A stretch of 64,000 nucleotides of DNA from Tepidisphaeraceae bacterium (GTDB lineage: Bacteria; Planctomycetota; Phycisphaerae; Tepidisphaerales; Tepidisphaeraceae). The notes beneath the pieces were generated by a model. It was given only the letters and a program-made list of their open reading frames with translations. It was not told the origin of the DNA and did no database searches. A program made the position numbers and the translations under genes. How positions within the stretch are numbered: the first letter of the stretch is position 1; every line of letters starts with the position of its first letter. The stretch is from the NCBI GenBank assembly GCA_035998445.1, contig DASYHQ010000018.1:310001-374000 (forward strand). The letters run 5' to 3'. Positions 1 through 7,349 of the stretch are shown here, one piece after another.

Positions 1-11
1 GTCACCCGATT

Positions 12-377
12 CTACCCCTGCCACTTGCGCAGGACGACCCCGTCCTTCATCTCGAAGTAGGCGGCGCTGTCGGTGCTTTTGACGTCGCTGCCGCCGAAGA
101 TCAGGAACACGTATGCGCTGCTGCGCTTGGTCTCGGTGTAGGCGTACTTCCAGATCTCGTTGCTCCCCTCGACCGAGAGCCGCTGGGTCGGCTCGCCCAG
201 CACCGCCATCACCCACGCCGACGAGGTGGTGCCCGGTTCGATCTGCTGCAGCGTGGCCGACGACACGTATTTTCCTTCGCGCTGGATGTTCGACGACCCA
301 CCCACGAGGCACCCGCCGCTTACCAGCACCCCCACCCCAAGGGTCAGCGTGACGAATGTGCTTCGGAGGTTGCTCAT
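12..377 (-). CDS. BamE/SmpA-like small lipoprotein
   Basis: This 121-residue protein starts with a hydrophobic signal segment that ends in a lipobox-like VSGGC (Cys23), so it is probably a lipoprotein. The rest has the SmpA/OmlA/BamE pattern: a segment around residues 45-65 with 'IEPGTTSSAWVMAVLGEP', then a strand-rich part with WKYAYTE. BamE-type proteins support outer-membrane protein assembly or act as generic periplasmic lipoproteins. This copy stands alone, divergent from the RRM gene, so its exact role is open. The fold assignment is fairly secure and the function is inferred. Confidence 0.7.
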   Translation of the reverse strand: MSNLRSTFVTLTLGVGVLVSGGCLVGGSSNIQREGKYVSSATLQQIEPGTTSSAWVMAVLGEPTQRLSVEGSNEIWKYAYTETKRSSAYVFLIFGGSDVKSTDSAAYFEMKDGVVLRKWQG

Positions 378-476
378 CTCGATATGCCCCTGTTGAAGTG
401 ACGGTCAATCACAGATGTAGCTTACCCGTCCAATGGGCGTCTGCAAAAAGCGGATCAGATTCGGTTGGGAAATTAC

Positions 477-505
477 TCGACAGGGGGTTTTCCGTCAGGT
501 ATAGT
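477..505 (+). promoter_or_regulatory. Sigma-70-type promoter of the RRM gene
   Basis: TCGACA (477-482) and TATAGT (500-505) are separated by 17 nt, a near-consensus housekeeping promoter. It would start transcription near position 512 and leave a 5' leader of about 160 nt before the RRM start codon. The leader contains a perfect 7-bp hairpin (AGGCCAA/TTGGCCT, 593-610). Long leaders are usual for cold-inducible RNA-binding protein genes. Function is inferred. Confidence 0.5.
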
Positions 506-672
506 CTCCGCGGTTGGTCAGCTGACAAGAATCGGTCCGGCGACAGTTCATTTTCTGGCCGCAGTCCCCTTCTCGACTCCTTTCCTACTTTTAGGCCAAA
601 AGGTTGGCCTCTTTCCACACTGGCTCGGAAAGTAAAACATCGGGTCTACGCCCTATTCTATCGGAGAACACA

Positions 673-1080
673 ATGGGCAAGAAGTTGTATTGCGGTAACT
701 TGAGCTACGACGTCGACAGCAGCACCCTTCAGGAGCTGTTCAGCGCGTACGGAACTGTCATCAGCGCCGAGATCATCAGCGACCGGGACACCGGCCGCAG
801 CAAGGGTTTCGGCTTCGTCGAGATGGGTAGCGATTCGGAGGCCCAGGCGGCCATCGCGGCCCTCGACGGCCAGCAGAACGGCGGTCGCGCGTTGACCGTC
901 AACGAAGCCAAGCCGAAGGAAAACCGCAGCGGTGGCGGTGGTGGTGGCTACGGTGGTGGTGGTAACCGTGGCGGTGGCGGCGGTTACGGTGGTGGTGGCA
1001 ACCGTGGCGGCGGCGGCGGCGGCGGTTACGCCGGTGGCTCGCGCGGTGGCAGTGGTGGTGGCGGTCGCGACCGCTACTAA
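673..1080 (+). CDS. Glycine-rich RRM RNA-binding protein
   Basis: This 135-residue protein has one RNA recognition motif: RNP2 is LYCGNL (residues 5-10) and RNP1 is KGFGFVEM (44-51). A glycine-rich tail with RG/YGGGG repeats follows from about residue 88. Such RRM-Gly proteins bind single-stranded RNA and act as RNA chaperones, often in the cold, as in cyanobacterial Rbp proteins. The start at 673 is chosen because RNP2 falls at the usual distance from it and GGAG lies 6 nt upstream; longer in-frame starts would add leader sequence that looks non-coding. A strong terminator follows. Confidence 0.92.
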   Translation: MGKKLYCGNLSYDVDSSTLQELFSAYGTVISAEIISDRDTGRSKGFGFVEMGSDSEAQAAIAALDGQQNGGRALTVNEAKPKENRSGGGGGGYGGGGNRGGGGGYGGGGNRGGGGGGGYAGGSRGGSGGGGRDRY

Positions 1081-1117
1081 ACCACGTTCGCCTGCCAAGG
1101 CAAACTGATTTAGCAAC

Positions 1118-1150
1118 AAGAGGCCGTCCCCCACAAAGGGACGGCCTCTT
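1118..1150 (+). terminator. Intrinsic terminator after the RRM gene
   Basis: A perfect 13-bp inverted repeat (AAGAGGCCGTCCC against GGGACGGCCTCTT) encloses a 7-nt loop, 38 nt after the RRM stop codon. The arm ends in TT followed by CCATTT. The stem lies between convergent genes (RRM forward, DinB reverse) and could serve both strands. Confidence 0.8.
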
Positions 1151-1217
1151 CCATTTAACCGACACTCTCGTTTCACCGGGCTTGCCGCTTCAGCGGCAGG
1201 CTTCTTCGCTGCACGCG

Positions 1218-1730
1218 TTACCGCGCGTCCATCCGGCTCTGCGTGATCAGCATCACGTCGGGCAACGGGTCGACGCCCAATTGCCTCAGCATGTTCTTCA
1301 ATTGTGCCGCGGTGTACTGCGAGTGGGTGAACAGGTGCATCAGGACGTCGCCCGCGGGCGTCGCGAACGTCCGCCCCGCGCCGCTCGACGTGCTGCGCTT
1401 GGTGATGGGTCGATCCAGTTCCGCCTCGATCAACCGGTCGTAGTAGTCGGCCCACCGCGCATTCAGCTCTCCCCAGGCTTCCGCCAGCTCGTCCATCGAT
1501 GCGAACCGCCTGCTGAAGGGTGAGACCGGCTCAACGACGCCGCTGATCGCCTCCATCCATGCCGCCTCGGCGGCGTACAGGTGCACGATCGTCGCCCGCG
1601 CCGATCCCTGCCCCATCGCCATCGGCCGATCCAACTGCTCCGCCGACAACGGCCGGCACGCCTCCAGCAACCGTGCGTTCGCCCAAAGCTGGTGCCGCCG
1701 TAAACGATGGATCACATCCGTTGCGTTCAT
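1218..1730 (-). CDS. DinB/YfiT-family metal-binding protein
   Basis: This 170-residue four-helix-bundle protein of the DinB superfamily shows the characteristic three-histidine metal site: His50 in 'ATIVHLY', and His132 and His136 in 'LMHLFTHSQYT'. DinB/YfiT proteins are thiol-dependent metalloenzymes; most are uncharacterised, and some are bacillithiol or mycothiol transferases. The ATG at 1730 is chosen because the helical domain begins there; an alternative ATG lies at 1739. It is convergent with the RRM gene. Family assignment is firm and the substrate is unknown. Confidence 0.85.
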   Translation of the reverse strand: MNATDVIHRLRRHQLWANARLLEACRPLSAEQLDRPMAMGQGSARATIVHLYAAEAAWMEAISGVVEPVSPFSRRFASMDELAEAWGELNARWADYYDRLIEAELDRPITKRSTSSGAGRTFATPAGDVLMHLFTHSQYTAAQLKNMLRQLGVDPLPDVMLITQSRMDAR

Positions 1731-1820
1731 GCCTATCATGCTACTGCCGGTACCGCCCGTGACCAATCGAACGGCTCGTGAGTCGTTGGCGAGCGGGCAG
1801 CGGCTTAAGAGGATCGATCT

Positions 1821-2186
1821 ATGTCCAAATTCGTCGTGCTCGTCGGTCATTGCAACTTCGATGGTCCGCGCCTTCAGCGGGAGATCGAGACGAAGGTCGC
1901 CCCCTGCAAGGTGCTGCGCGTCAACGATGTCCCCAGCCTCACCGAGGCCTGCGAGAACGGCGTCGACCTGCTCCTGATCAACCGCGAGCCCGTCGGCTTC
2001 GACGAGGCCGGCCTCGACCTCGTGAAGGACCTCCACTCGCGCTACCCGCAGCAGAAGATCATGCTCGTCAGCGACTACGCCGACGCGCAACAGCAAGCCA
2101 TCGGTTGCGGCGCCCTCCCCGGCTTCGGCAAGGCCGACATGGGCTCTCCCAAGCTCATCGAGACCGTGAAGGGCGCGATCGGCTGA
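1821..2186 (+). CDS. Receiver-like single-domain protein, probably not phosphorylated
   Basis: This 121-residue protein has the alternating beta/alpha pattern of a CheY-type receiver, but the usual acceptor motif is replaced by VDLLLINREP, with Asn where the phosphorylatable Asp would sit. The N-terminal acidic pair is also missing (VLVGHCNFDG). A pseudo-receiver role in protein-protein contacts is therefore more likely than classical phosphorelay. AAGAGG (1807-1812) lies 8 nt before the ATG. No kinase gene is adjacent. Receiver homology is moderately sure. Confidence 0.6.
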   Translation: MSKFVVLVGHCNFDGPRLQREIETKVAPCKVLRVNDVPSLTEACENGVDLLLINREPVGFDEAGLDLVKDLHSRYPQQKIMLVSDYADAQQQAIGCGALPGFGKADMGSPKLIETVKGAIG

Positions 2187-2220
2187 TCCGCCCGCACGAT
2201 CCCCCACCGGTCGGGCCCTT

Positions 2221-2900
2221 CGTCTGTAGGACAGGCATTCCTGCCTGTCTCTCCCCCCGTATTTATCTCCCCCCGTATTCGGTCTTCTGTGGCACAGGCA
2301 TCTTGGGCATCAACATACTTGATGCACGTGTTCCCAGTCCCCTCTCCCGCGTACTCGCGGGGGAGGGCAAGGGAGGGGGCTGCGCGTACGACCTGGAACA
2401 TGTTGGCGCTCGCCCCCACCCTAACCCTCCCCCGGAGTACCGGGCGAGGGGACCGGAGGGACGCGCGGGCACGGTGTGCATCAAATATGTTGTTGCCCGT
2501 TTTGTGTCTCTTCTGCCCTTCCTTCTTCCGGTGGGACGGACATTCTTGTCCGGACCTATGCACTTGAGAAAGTAGCCCGTTGTCGAGCCGTCATCCTGAG
2601 GTACTCCGCAGGATCTCCCCCCGTATTCGCCGTCGGATGATGGCGTGATGGAAGCGGAGGGCATTGCGCCAAATCAACTTCAATTGCGCAGCGCGAGCGT
2701 AAAAACGGATAGTGTGTTCTTTGACAACCGAATAGCCGACGCCGCACCAACGCCAGCGCCCGTCACCTTCCCCCGATGGTGCACAATGGTGCAAAATGGT
2801 GCACGAAATCCAAGTTTCCCTTACCCAGACCGCCGCGACGATCGCTCAAAGTCTCCTTCGCGGTCCTTCGCGTCTGCCCTTCGCGCCTTCGCGTTCCCTT
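2221..2900. repeat. Composite repeat block 1 (modules A, B, C, D)
   Basis: The gene-free stretch 2187-2937 is built of modules that recur at 32890-33425 (inverted) and 40970-41565. Module A is the REP-like palindrome around ACAGGCATTCCTGCCTGT with adjoining CTCCCCCCGTATT. Module B (2682-2739) runs from GCGCAGCGCG to ACAACCGAATAGCC. Module C (2775-2806) is three 10-bp units ATGGTGCACA/ATGGTGCAAA/ATGGTGCACG. Module D starts CCTTACCCAGACCGCCGCGA and runs on into CTTCGCGGTCCTTCGCG. No convincing coding sequence is present. A different 122-bp element (2337-2458) sits inside this block. Confidence 0.75.
2337..2458 (+). repeat. 122-bp dispersed element, copy 1
   Basis: This GC-rich element begins CCCCTCTCCCGCGTACTC and ends GAGTACCGGGCGAGGGGACC. 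An inverted copy lies at 5652-5782; the central part (CCTGGAAC, then GTTGGCG) is also shared, so the two are copies of one unit and not merely similar hairpins. Each end contains a CTCCCGG-type stem. No coding content is seen. It is probably a non-autonomous mobile or REP-type element. Confidence 0.7.
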
Positions 2901-2937
2901 CCGACGCAATCGGCGCGCACCACCAGTTCCTGACTCT

Positions 2938-3429
2938 TCAAGAAACCCGCCTCACCAGCGCCATCATGAATACCACCGCCGCCGCGACCGCAGCGGCGGT
3001 GCGGACGTGGTTGCCGAGCGTCCACGAGCGCACGTAGCGCGCCCAGTGCTCGGCCGCCCCCGCACTGGCCGGATCGACGACCGCCAGCGCGTCGTTCCGC
3101 GGCACGTGGAACACGATCGTCAGCACAGCCGTGCCGATGACGTACAGCAACCCGCCCGCCAGCAGGTAGGGCGCGATCGGCCGTTGCCAGTTCAGCATCG
3201 CCCAGACGCTCAGCGACGTGCATAGCGCAGCCGTGCCGAACATCGCCGCCATGAACCACACGTTGATCACGACGATGTTGATCGACTGCATCGCCGCGAT
3301 GCCCTGCGCGGGGGCCAGGCGGGCCAGCGCCTTCATCACGAAGGTGGAGAACGCGAAGAACGCCCCACCCACCACCCCGCTTCCCACCGCCGCCAGCAGG
3401 GTCAGGATCATCAGCACGCGATCGCTCAT
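2938..3429 (-). CDS. DUF1772 (anthrone oxygenase-like) membrane protein
   Basis: This 163-residue protein has four predicted transmembrane helices and the DUF1772 pattern: an N-terminal helix with GGAFFAFSTFVMKAL, 'AAMQSINIVVIN' and a final helix before LVRRVS. The family includes fungal anthrone oxygenases, but bacterial members are mostly uncharacterised. The ATG at 3429 is chosen because AGGGGG lies 6 nt upstream; an ATG at 3444 lacks a ribosome site. It follows the next gene by a short gap, so the two are probably cotranscribed. Confidence 0.75.
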   Translation of the reverse strand: MSDRVLMILTLLAAVGSGVVGGAFFAFSTFVMKALARLAPAQGIAAMQSINIVVINVWFMAAMFGTAALCTSLSVWAMLNWQRPIAPYLLAGGLLYVIGTAVLTIVFHVPRNDALAVVDPASAGAAEHWARYVRSWTLGNHVRTAAAVAAAVVFMMALVRRVS

Positions 3430-3453
3430 GGGTTGCCCCCTCATCGAAACCGT

Positions 3454-3816
3454 CTAGTCGCGCATCGCGAGAAACAATCCACGTGCGCCCGTCACGAGCA
3501 TCACGACCCCGCCGGCCACCGACGCGAAGGCCAGCACGTACAGCACGACCATCAGCGTGAACTGTGCCGGCGTCAGCGACCCCGTGCCGCCGGGCGTTAA
3601 TGGGCCGAAGAACAGGCCCGGCGTGATGATCGACAGCACGCCGATCAGGAAGCATCCACCGATCACCAATAGCCCCAACCCCGCCAGCACGATCGCAGCC
3701 GCCGCCCAGACGCGCATGGCGGATCGTTCCGGTGGCGTGGCATACGCGATCGCGGGCACGGCTCGATCCGGAGACGTCGACTCTACCAGCTGCTCCGTGC
3801 CGCTCATCTGCATCAT
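3454..3816 (-). CDS. Small two-helix membrane protein, unknown
   Basis: This 120-residue protein has a polar N-terminus of about 30 residues, two long hydrophobic segments (about residues 36-68 and 85-110) and a short Gly/Pro-rich loop (TPGGTGSLTP) between them. I do not recognise a family. It lies 24 nt upstream of the DUF1772 start in the same direction and is probably its operon partner. The start at 3816 is the first ATG; an ATG three residues in is equally possible. Confidence 0.55.
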   Translation of the reverse strand: MMQMSGTEQLVESTSPDRAVPAIAYATPPERSAMRVWAAAAIVLAGLGLLVIGGCFLIGVLSIITPGLFFGPLTPGGTGSLTPAQFTLMVVLYVLAFASVAGGVVMLVTGARGLFLAMRD

Positions 3817-3873
3817 GATTGCCGCCTCGTCATCGCTGAAACCAACTCCATCGACGCGCCAGATCGCACCGAT

Positions 3874-4332
3874 CTAATCGAGCGCTTTATCGACCTTCAC
3901 TTCGTGTTTCCCAGCACCGTCGGTCACCGCTACCGCCGCCACGGGTTCGTCCGCCTTGAAGGTCGCGTTCACCTCGAATGGCCAGATCGCCTGGAACGCC
4001 GGGCCGTCCGGCTTCTTCCACTGCAGCAGATACTGGGGCGGGTAGATCTTCAACTTGCTCGGCTGCAACTTCACTTCATAGCCACCCGTTGGCGCCTCGC
4101 CGCGCGCGGTGATCGTCATCTCACCCGGCGTCTGCGTGGCCGTGTAGTTCGCGCTCGGCACGAGTTCCCAACCGCCCGCCTCAGCCTGTTGCGCGCTGGC
4201 CATCGTGGTCGCCTTTGCAGGATGAACCTTGTTCCCCTTCATCGTCGCCGCCTTGGGTTGGGGTGGTTCGCCGTGCGTGCACCCGGTGAAGACCAGCACG
4301 CCGCACAGCATCGCCGCGATTTCGTTTCGCAT
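3874..4332 (-). CDS. Putative lipoprotein with PrcB-like segment
   Basis: This 152-residue protein has a signal peptide with lipobox VFTGC. The mature part has a Lys/Ala/Thr-rich linker, then a beta-rich domain with 'GEAPTGGYEVKL', which resembles the TGGY motif of PrcB C-terminal/protease-inhibitor-like domains. The fold hint is weak but specific. It is followed closely by the AMP nucleosidase gene upstream on the same strand (18 nt between the stop of that gene and this start), so they may share a transcript. Function is unknown. Confidence 0.6.
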   Translation of the reverse strand: MRNEIAAMLCGVLVFTGCTHGEPPQPKAATMKGNKVHPAKATTMASAQQAEAGGWELVPSANYTATQTPGEMTITARGEAPTGGYEVKLQPSKLKIYPPQYLLQWKKPDGPAFQAIWPFEVNATFKADEPVAAVAVTDGAGKHEVKVDKALD

Positions 4333-4350
4333 AAGGAATGTCCTTTCGTT

Positions 4351-5151
4351 TTACTTCCGTATCCGCCGCGTTCCGTTCGAATCGAAGCGCAGGTGCTTCA
4401 CGCTCTCGCCGCGGTCGCGCAGCTCTGCGAGCGACTCGATCCCCAGCCGCAGGTGCAGTTCCACGAAGCTCGCGTTGGCCGCCCGGTCGCTGCGGCGGGT
4501 CTTCACACCGTCGGGCGTCATCGGGCTGTCGCTGACCAGCAGCAGCGCGCCGCGCGGGATCTCGTTGGTAAAGCCGACGGTGAAGATGGTGGCCGTCTCC
4601 ATGTCGATCGCGTTGGCGCGGATCTTCGTCAGGTACTTCTTGAACTCGTCGTCGTGCTCCCACACGCGCCGGTTGGTCGTGTAGACGACGCCGGTCCAGT
4701 AGTTGATGTTGTGCCTGCTGATCGTCGTCGCGACCGCCATCTGCAAGCGGAACGACGGCAAACTTGGCACCTCGGCCGGCACGTACTGCTCGCTGGTCCC
4801 CTCACCGCGAATGGCCGCGATCGGCAGGATGAGATCGCCCACCTTGTACGTCGACTTCAGGCTGCCGCACTTGCCCAAAAAAAGCACGGCGAGCGGCTTG
4901 ATCGCGGTCAGCAGGTCCATGATGGTGGCCGCCATCGCGCTGCCCATGCCGAAGTTGATGATCGTGATGTCGTTGGCCGTCGCCGTCTGCATCGGGCTGC
5001 CACGGCCCATCACGCGCACGTCGAACTGATGCGCGAACGACTCGACGTAATCCGTGAAGTTCGTCAGCAGGATGTACTTCCCGAACGCCTTCAGCGACCG
5101 CTGCGTGTACCGCGGCAGCCAGTCGCGCACGATCTCCTGTTTGGTCTTCAT
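4351..5151 (-). CDS. amn: AMP nucleosidase
   Basis: This 266-residue cytoplasmic enzyme hydrolyses AMP to adenine and ribose 5-phosphate. It starts KTKQEIVRDWLPRYT, typical of short AMP nucleosidases that lack the large N-terminal domain of E. coli Amn. Nucleoside-phosphorylase-fold motifs follow: INFGMGSAMAA, FLGKCGSL, VGDLILPIAAIRGEGTS, AIDMETATIF and SDSPMTPDG. The start at 5151 matches the family N-terminus; upstream in-frame codons overlap the divergent neighbour. Identity is strong. Confidence 0.92.
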   Translation of the reverse strand: MKTKQEIVRDWLPRYTQRSLKAFGKYILLTNFTDYVESFAHQFDVRVMGRGSPMQTATANDITIINFGMGSAMAATIMDLLTAIKPLAVLFLGKCGSLKSTYKVGDLILPIAAIRGEGTSEQYVPAEVPSLPSFRLQMAVATTISRHNINYWTGVVYTTNRRVWEHDDEFKKYLTKIRANAIDMETATIFTVGFTNEIPRGALLLVSDSPMTPDGVKTRRSDRAANASFVELHLRLGIESLAELRDRGESVKHLRFDSNGTRRIRK

Positions 5152-5254
5152 CCGCTGCGTAGTATACGCGCGGCGATCGACGATGAGCACGTTCGCCGCC
5201 CGGCACGGCACCCGATTTGCAGAGTTTCGGAGACGTTCATTCAAGGAAATCTCA

Positions 5255-5599
5255 ATGCCGAACCGCAAAACGACTTCCCGCAAAAATCCCGCCGGTGGCC
5301 TTACCGCTGCCGGTCGTCGTCATTTTAAGGAAACCGAAGGCGCCAACCTGAAGCCCGGCGTGAAGGAGGCCAAGTCGCCGGACGACCTGCGCCGCAAGGG
5401 ATCGTTCCTGCGCCGCCACTACGGCAAGGCCGACATCCCGCCACTGAAGGACGCCGACGGCCAGCCCACCCGCTTCGCCAAGCAGGCCCACGCCTGGGGC
5501 GAACCCGTTCCGACAACGAAGGCCGCGGTCAAACGACTGGCCAGCAAAGGCACGAAACTGCTGGAGCGCTACCACCGCGAGAAGGACAAGAAGGCGTAG
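5255..5599 (+). CDS. DUF6321 small basic protein
   Basis: This 114-residue, very basic protein (Lys/Arg-rich ends) has the blocks GGLTAAGRRHF, EGANLKPGVKE, RRKGSFLRRHYG and PTRFAKQAHAWGEPVP, which match the DUF6321 family of small, possibly nucleic-acid-binding proteins. Biochemical role is not established. AAGGA (5243-5247) sits 7 nt before the ATG. It is divergent from amn with about 100 nt between them. Nothing in the sequence suggests a partner gene. Confidence 0.8.
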   Translation: MPNRKTTSRKNPAGGLTAAGRRHFKETEGANLKPGVKEAKSPDDLRRKGSFLRRHYGKADIPPLKDADGQPTRFAKQAHAWGEPVPTTKAAVKRLASKGTKLLERYHREKDKKA

Positions 5600-5651
5600 T
5601 CGCCCGCGAGATAAGGCAACACCATACCTGACGCACACCGTACCCACGCGT

Positions 5652-5782
5652 TCCTCCGGTCCCCTCTCCCGGTACTCCGGGGGAGGGTCAGGGTGGGGGC
5701 GCGATCGCCAACCGTTCCAGGTCGACGCGAAGCCCCCTCCCTAGCCCTCCCCCGCGAGTACGCAGGAGAGGGGACCGGAACC
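5652..5782 (-). repeat. Dispersed ~125-bp element, copy 2 (inverted)
   Basis: Read on the minus strand this is a close copy of 2337-2458: both ends (CCCCTCTCC...GTACTCGCGG and GAGTACCGGGAGAGGGGACC) and the middle (GACCTGGAAC, GTTGGCG) are shared. The flanking CTGTGCATCAA also resembles the GTGTGCATCAA beside copy 1, so the unit may be some 30 bp longer. It fills the gap between two convergent genes. Confidence 0.7.
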
Positions 5783-5796
5783 TGTGCATCAAGTAT

Positions 5797-6297
5797 TCAA
5801 CGCTGCGTCCGCTCCATGATACCGCGGTACGCTTTCTCATCGATTCGGCCAGTCAGGAACTGATGGCTGGCCGCGTATCGTGCCAACCGCGGCAAATCCT
5901 GCTTCAGCTTGCCGGGCCGAAACGTCACGCGCCGCAGATCGGCGTTATCCATCAAATCCGCGATCTTCACCGCGCGGGCGAGCGGGTCGCGCTTCAGCTT
6001 TACGATGTAGTCCGCGTACGCCGTCCCCTCGTCGTGCGTCAACCGCTGCACCGCCCGCACGACGGCCAGTGGCATGCCGGCGCGCCGCAGATCGTCCGCC
6101 GTGGTCGCCGTTCGCTCGAGCACATCGTGCAACACCGCCACGCAGCGCAGCCGTTCGTCCACCTGCGCGTTACCACTAAGCGCCACCGCCGCCATCACGC
6201 GCAGCGGATGCAGCACGTACGCCTCACCCTGCGAATGTTCCTGCCCCGCGTGGGCCGCAGCGGCCAGCGCGATCGCCTTGGAAAGTAGATCTGCCAT
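5797..6297 (-). CDS. HD-domain (RelA/SpoT-like) phosphohydrolase
   Basis: This 166-residue protein is a stand-alone HD domain of the kind found at the N-terminus of RelA/SpoT. Visible are the first His (AAHAGQ), YVLHPLRVM, the HD pair in VAVLHDVLERT, and a KIADLMDN block. SpoT normally has HDxxED; here it is HDxxER, so whether it hydrolyses (p)ppGpp or another nucleotide is uncertain. The start at 6297 fits the domain. The HNH gene ends 11 nt upstream and is probably cotranscribed. Confidence 0.8.
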   Translation of the reverse strand: MADLLSKAIALAAAAHAGQEHSQGEAYVLHPLRVMAAVALSGNAQVDERLRCVAVLHDVLERTATTADDLRRAGMPLAVVRAVQRLTHDEGTAYADYIVKLKRDPLARAVKIADLMDNADLRRVTFRPGKLKQDLPRLARYAASHQFLTGRIDEKAYRGIMERTQR

Positions 6298-6308
6298 CGC
6301 CCCCCAGT

Positions 6309-6659
6309 CTACCGCCGCCGCCGACGCTTCGGGTGATCGTTCGATGTGACAACGCGGAAGTTTCGGTCCGGCGACTGCTTCGCGATCCACTTCAGGAACG
6401 GCTGCAACTGCGGATGCGCGCGCAGCTGTTCGACCTGCGCCAGCTCCCGCTCCAGCGTTTTATTATCGAACGTCGCGTGGATCTGCTTATGGCACGGCTT
6501 GCACAACGGCACGCGCTGCTCCGCCGTGCCGCCACGCGATTTGGGCGTCAGGTGATGCAGTGTGATCAACCGCCGTGGCACGTCGCGCTCGCAGAGGGAG
6601 CACCGCTCGGTTGGCTCGTTCGAACGGTGGTCGACCATCTCCACAGTGTAGGCGGCCAT
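6309..6659 (-). CDS. HNH endonuclease-type protein
   Basis: This 116-residue protein has a zinc-braced HNH fold: CSLCERDV, then LITLHHLTPKSRGG (the HH catalytic pair), then VPLCKPCHKQIHATFDN. A basic Lys/Arg tail ends the protein. Such short HNH proteins are DNA nucleases of unknown role, sometimes in defence or mobile elements. The ATG at 6659 is chosen; a later ATG at about 6638 would still keep the domain. It lies 11 nt upstream of the HD-domain gene. Confidence 0.8.
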   Translation of the reverse strand: MAAYTVEMVDHRSNEPTERCSLCERDVPRRLITLHHLTPKSRGGTAEQRVPLCKPCHKQIHATFDNKTLERELAQVEQLRAHPQLQPFLKWIAKQSPDRNFRVVTSNDHPKRRRRR

Positions 6660-6726
6660 CGTAAGCTGCCGCGACGAACACCGCTTTCCTGTTGCCGTCA
6701 GCCGTGGCGGCGTTACGTTGAGCGAT

Positions 6727-7266
6727 ATGGCAGCCAGAACCATCTACATCATCCTCTTTCGCGGCGTGGGTGGCGCGACTCAGCTGCCCACCGCCCCACT
6801 CCGCGCTGCACTGACGGCCGCGGGGTTCGAAGGCGTTGCGACGTACATCAACAGCGGCAACGCCGTCCTCGCCAGCAAGCTGCCGCGCGAGAAGGTCATC
6901 GAGACGGTCGCCGCCGTTTGCCGCGAGAAGTTTGACTTCACGAAGGCGATCTTCGCGCCCACCTTGGCCGAGTGGGAGGTGCTGATCGCCAACAACCCTT
7001 TCCCCGACTTCCGCGAGGGCAAGCACCTGCACGCCGCCCTGCTCGCCGCCCGCCCCACTCCAGCGGCCGTCAGCTCGCTGCTATCTCACGCGAAGCCCGG
7101 CGAAGGCCTGAAGATCGTTGGCGACGTCGCTTACCTCCACACGCCCTTCGGGTTCGGCACCTCGAAACTGGCCGAGCGCTTCGACAAGGGCCTCGGCGTG
7201 ACGAACACCGCCCGCAACTGGAACACCGTCCAGAAACTTCGCAACCTAGCCGCGGCCATCGCGTAG
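6727..7266 (+). CDS. DUF1697 family protein
   Basis: This 179-residue protein matches DUF1697: an N-terminal LFRGVGGATQLPTAPLRAAL, TYINSGNAVL, a middle NNPFPD block, and a C-terminal NWNTVQKLRNLA. The family is widespread in soil bacteria and has no defined biochemical activity. The ATG at 6727 is preferred over an upstream TTG. A short gap precedes the YdeI-like gene, which is often a neighbour of this family. Confidence 0.88.
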   Translation: MAARTIYIILFRGVGGATQLPTAPLRAALTAAGFEGVATYINSGNAVLASKLPREKVIETVAAVCREKFDFTKAIFAPTLAEWEVLIANNPFPDFREGKHLHAALLAARPTPAAVSSLLSHAKPGEGLKIVGDVAYLHTPFGFGTSKLAERFDKGLGVTNTARNWNTVQKLRNLAAAIA

Positions 7267-7349
7267 GGCGGGATGGCGATCCCGCCTTCACCCTTCACCG
7301 CCCCCGCCATCGATTGCCGCGTTCGGACTGCCTCGCTACGCTTTTCGGC

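Noticed and set aside
3904-5328. Long plus-strand open frame across the lipoprotein and AMP nucleosidase genes
   Set aside because: It is antisense to a recognised amn gene and to a lipoprotein, and is dominated by Arg/His repeats typical of shadow frames.
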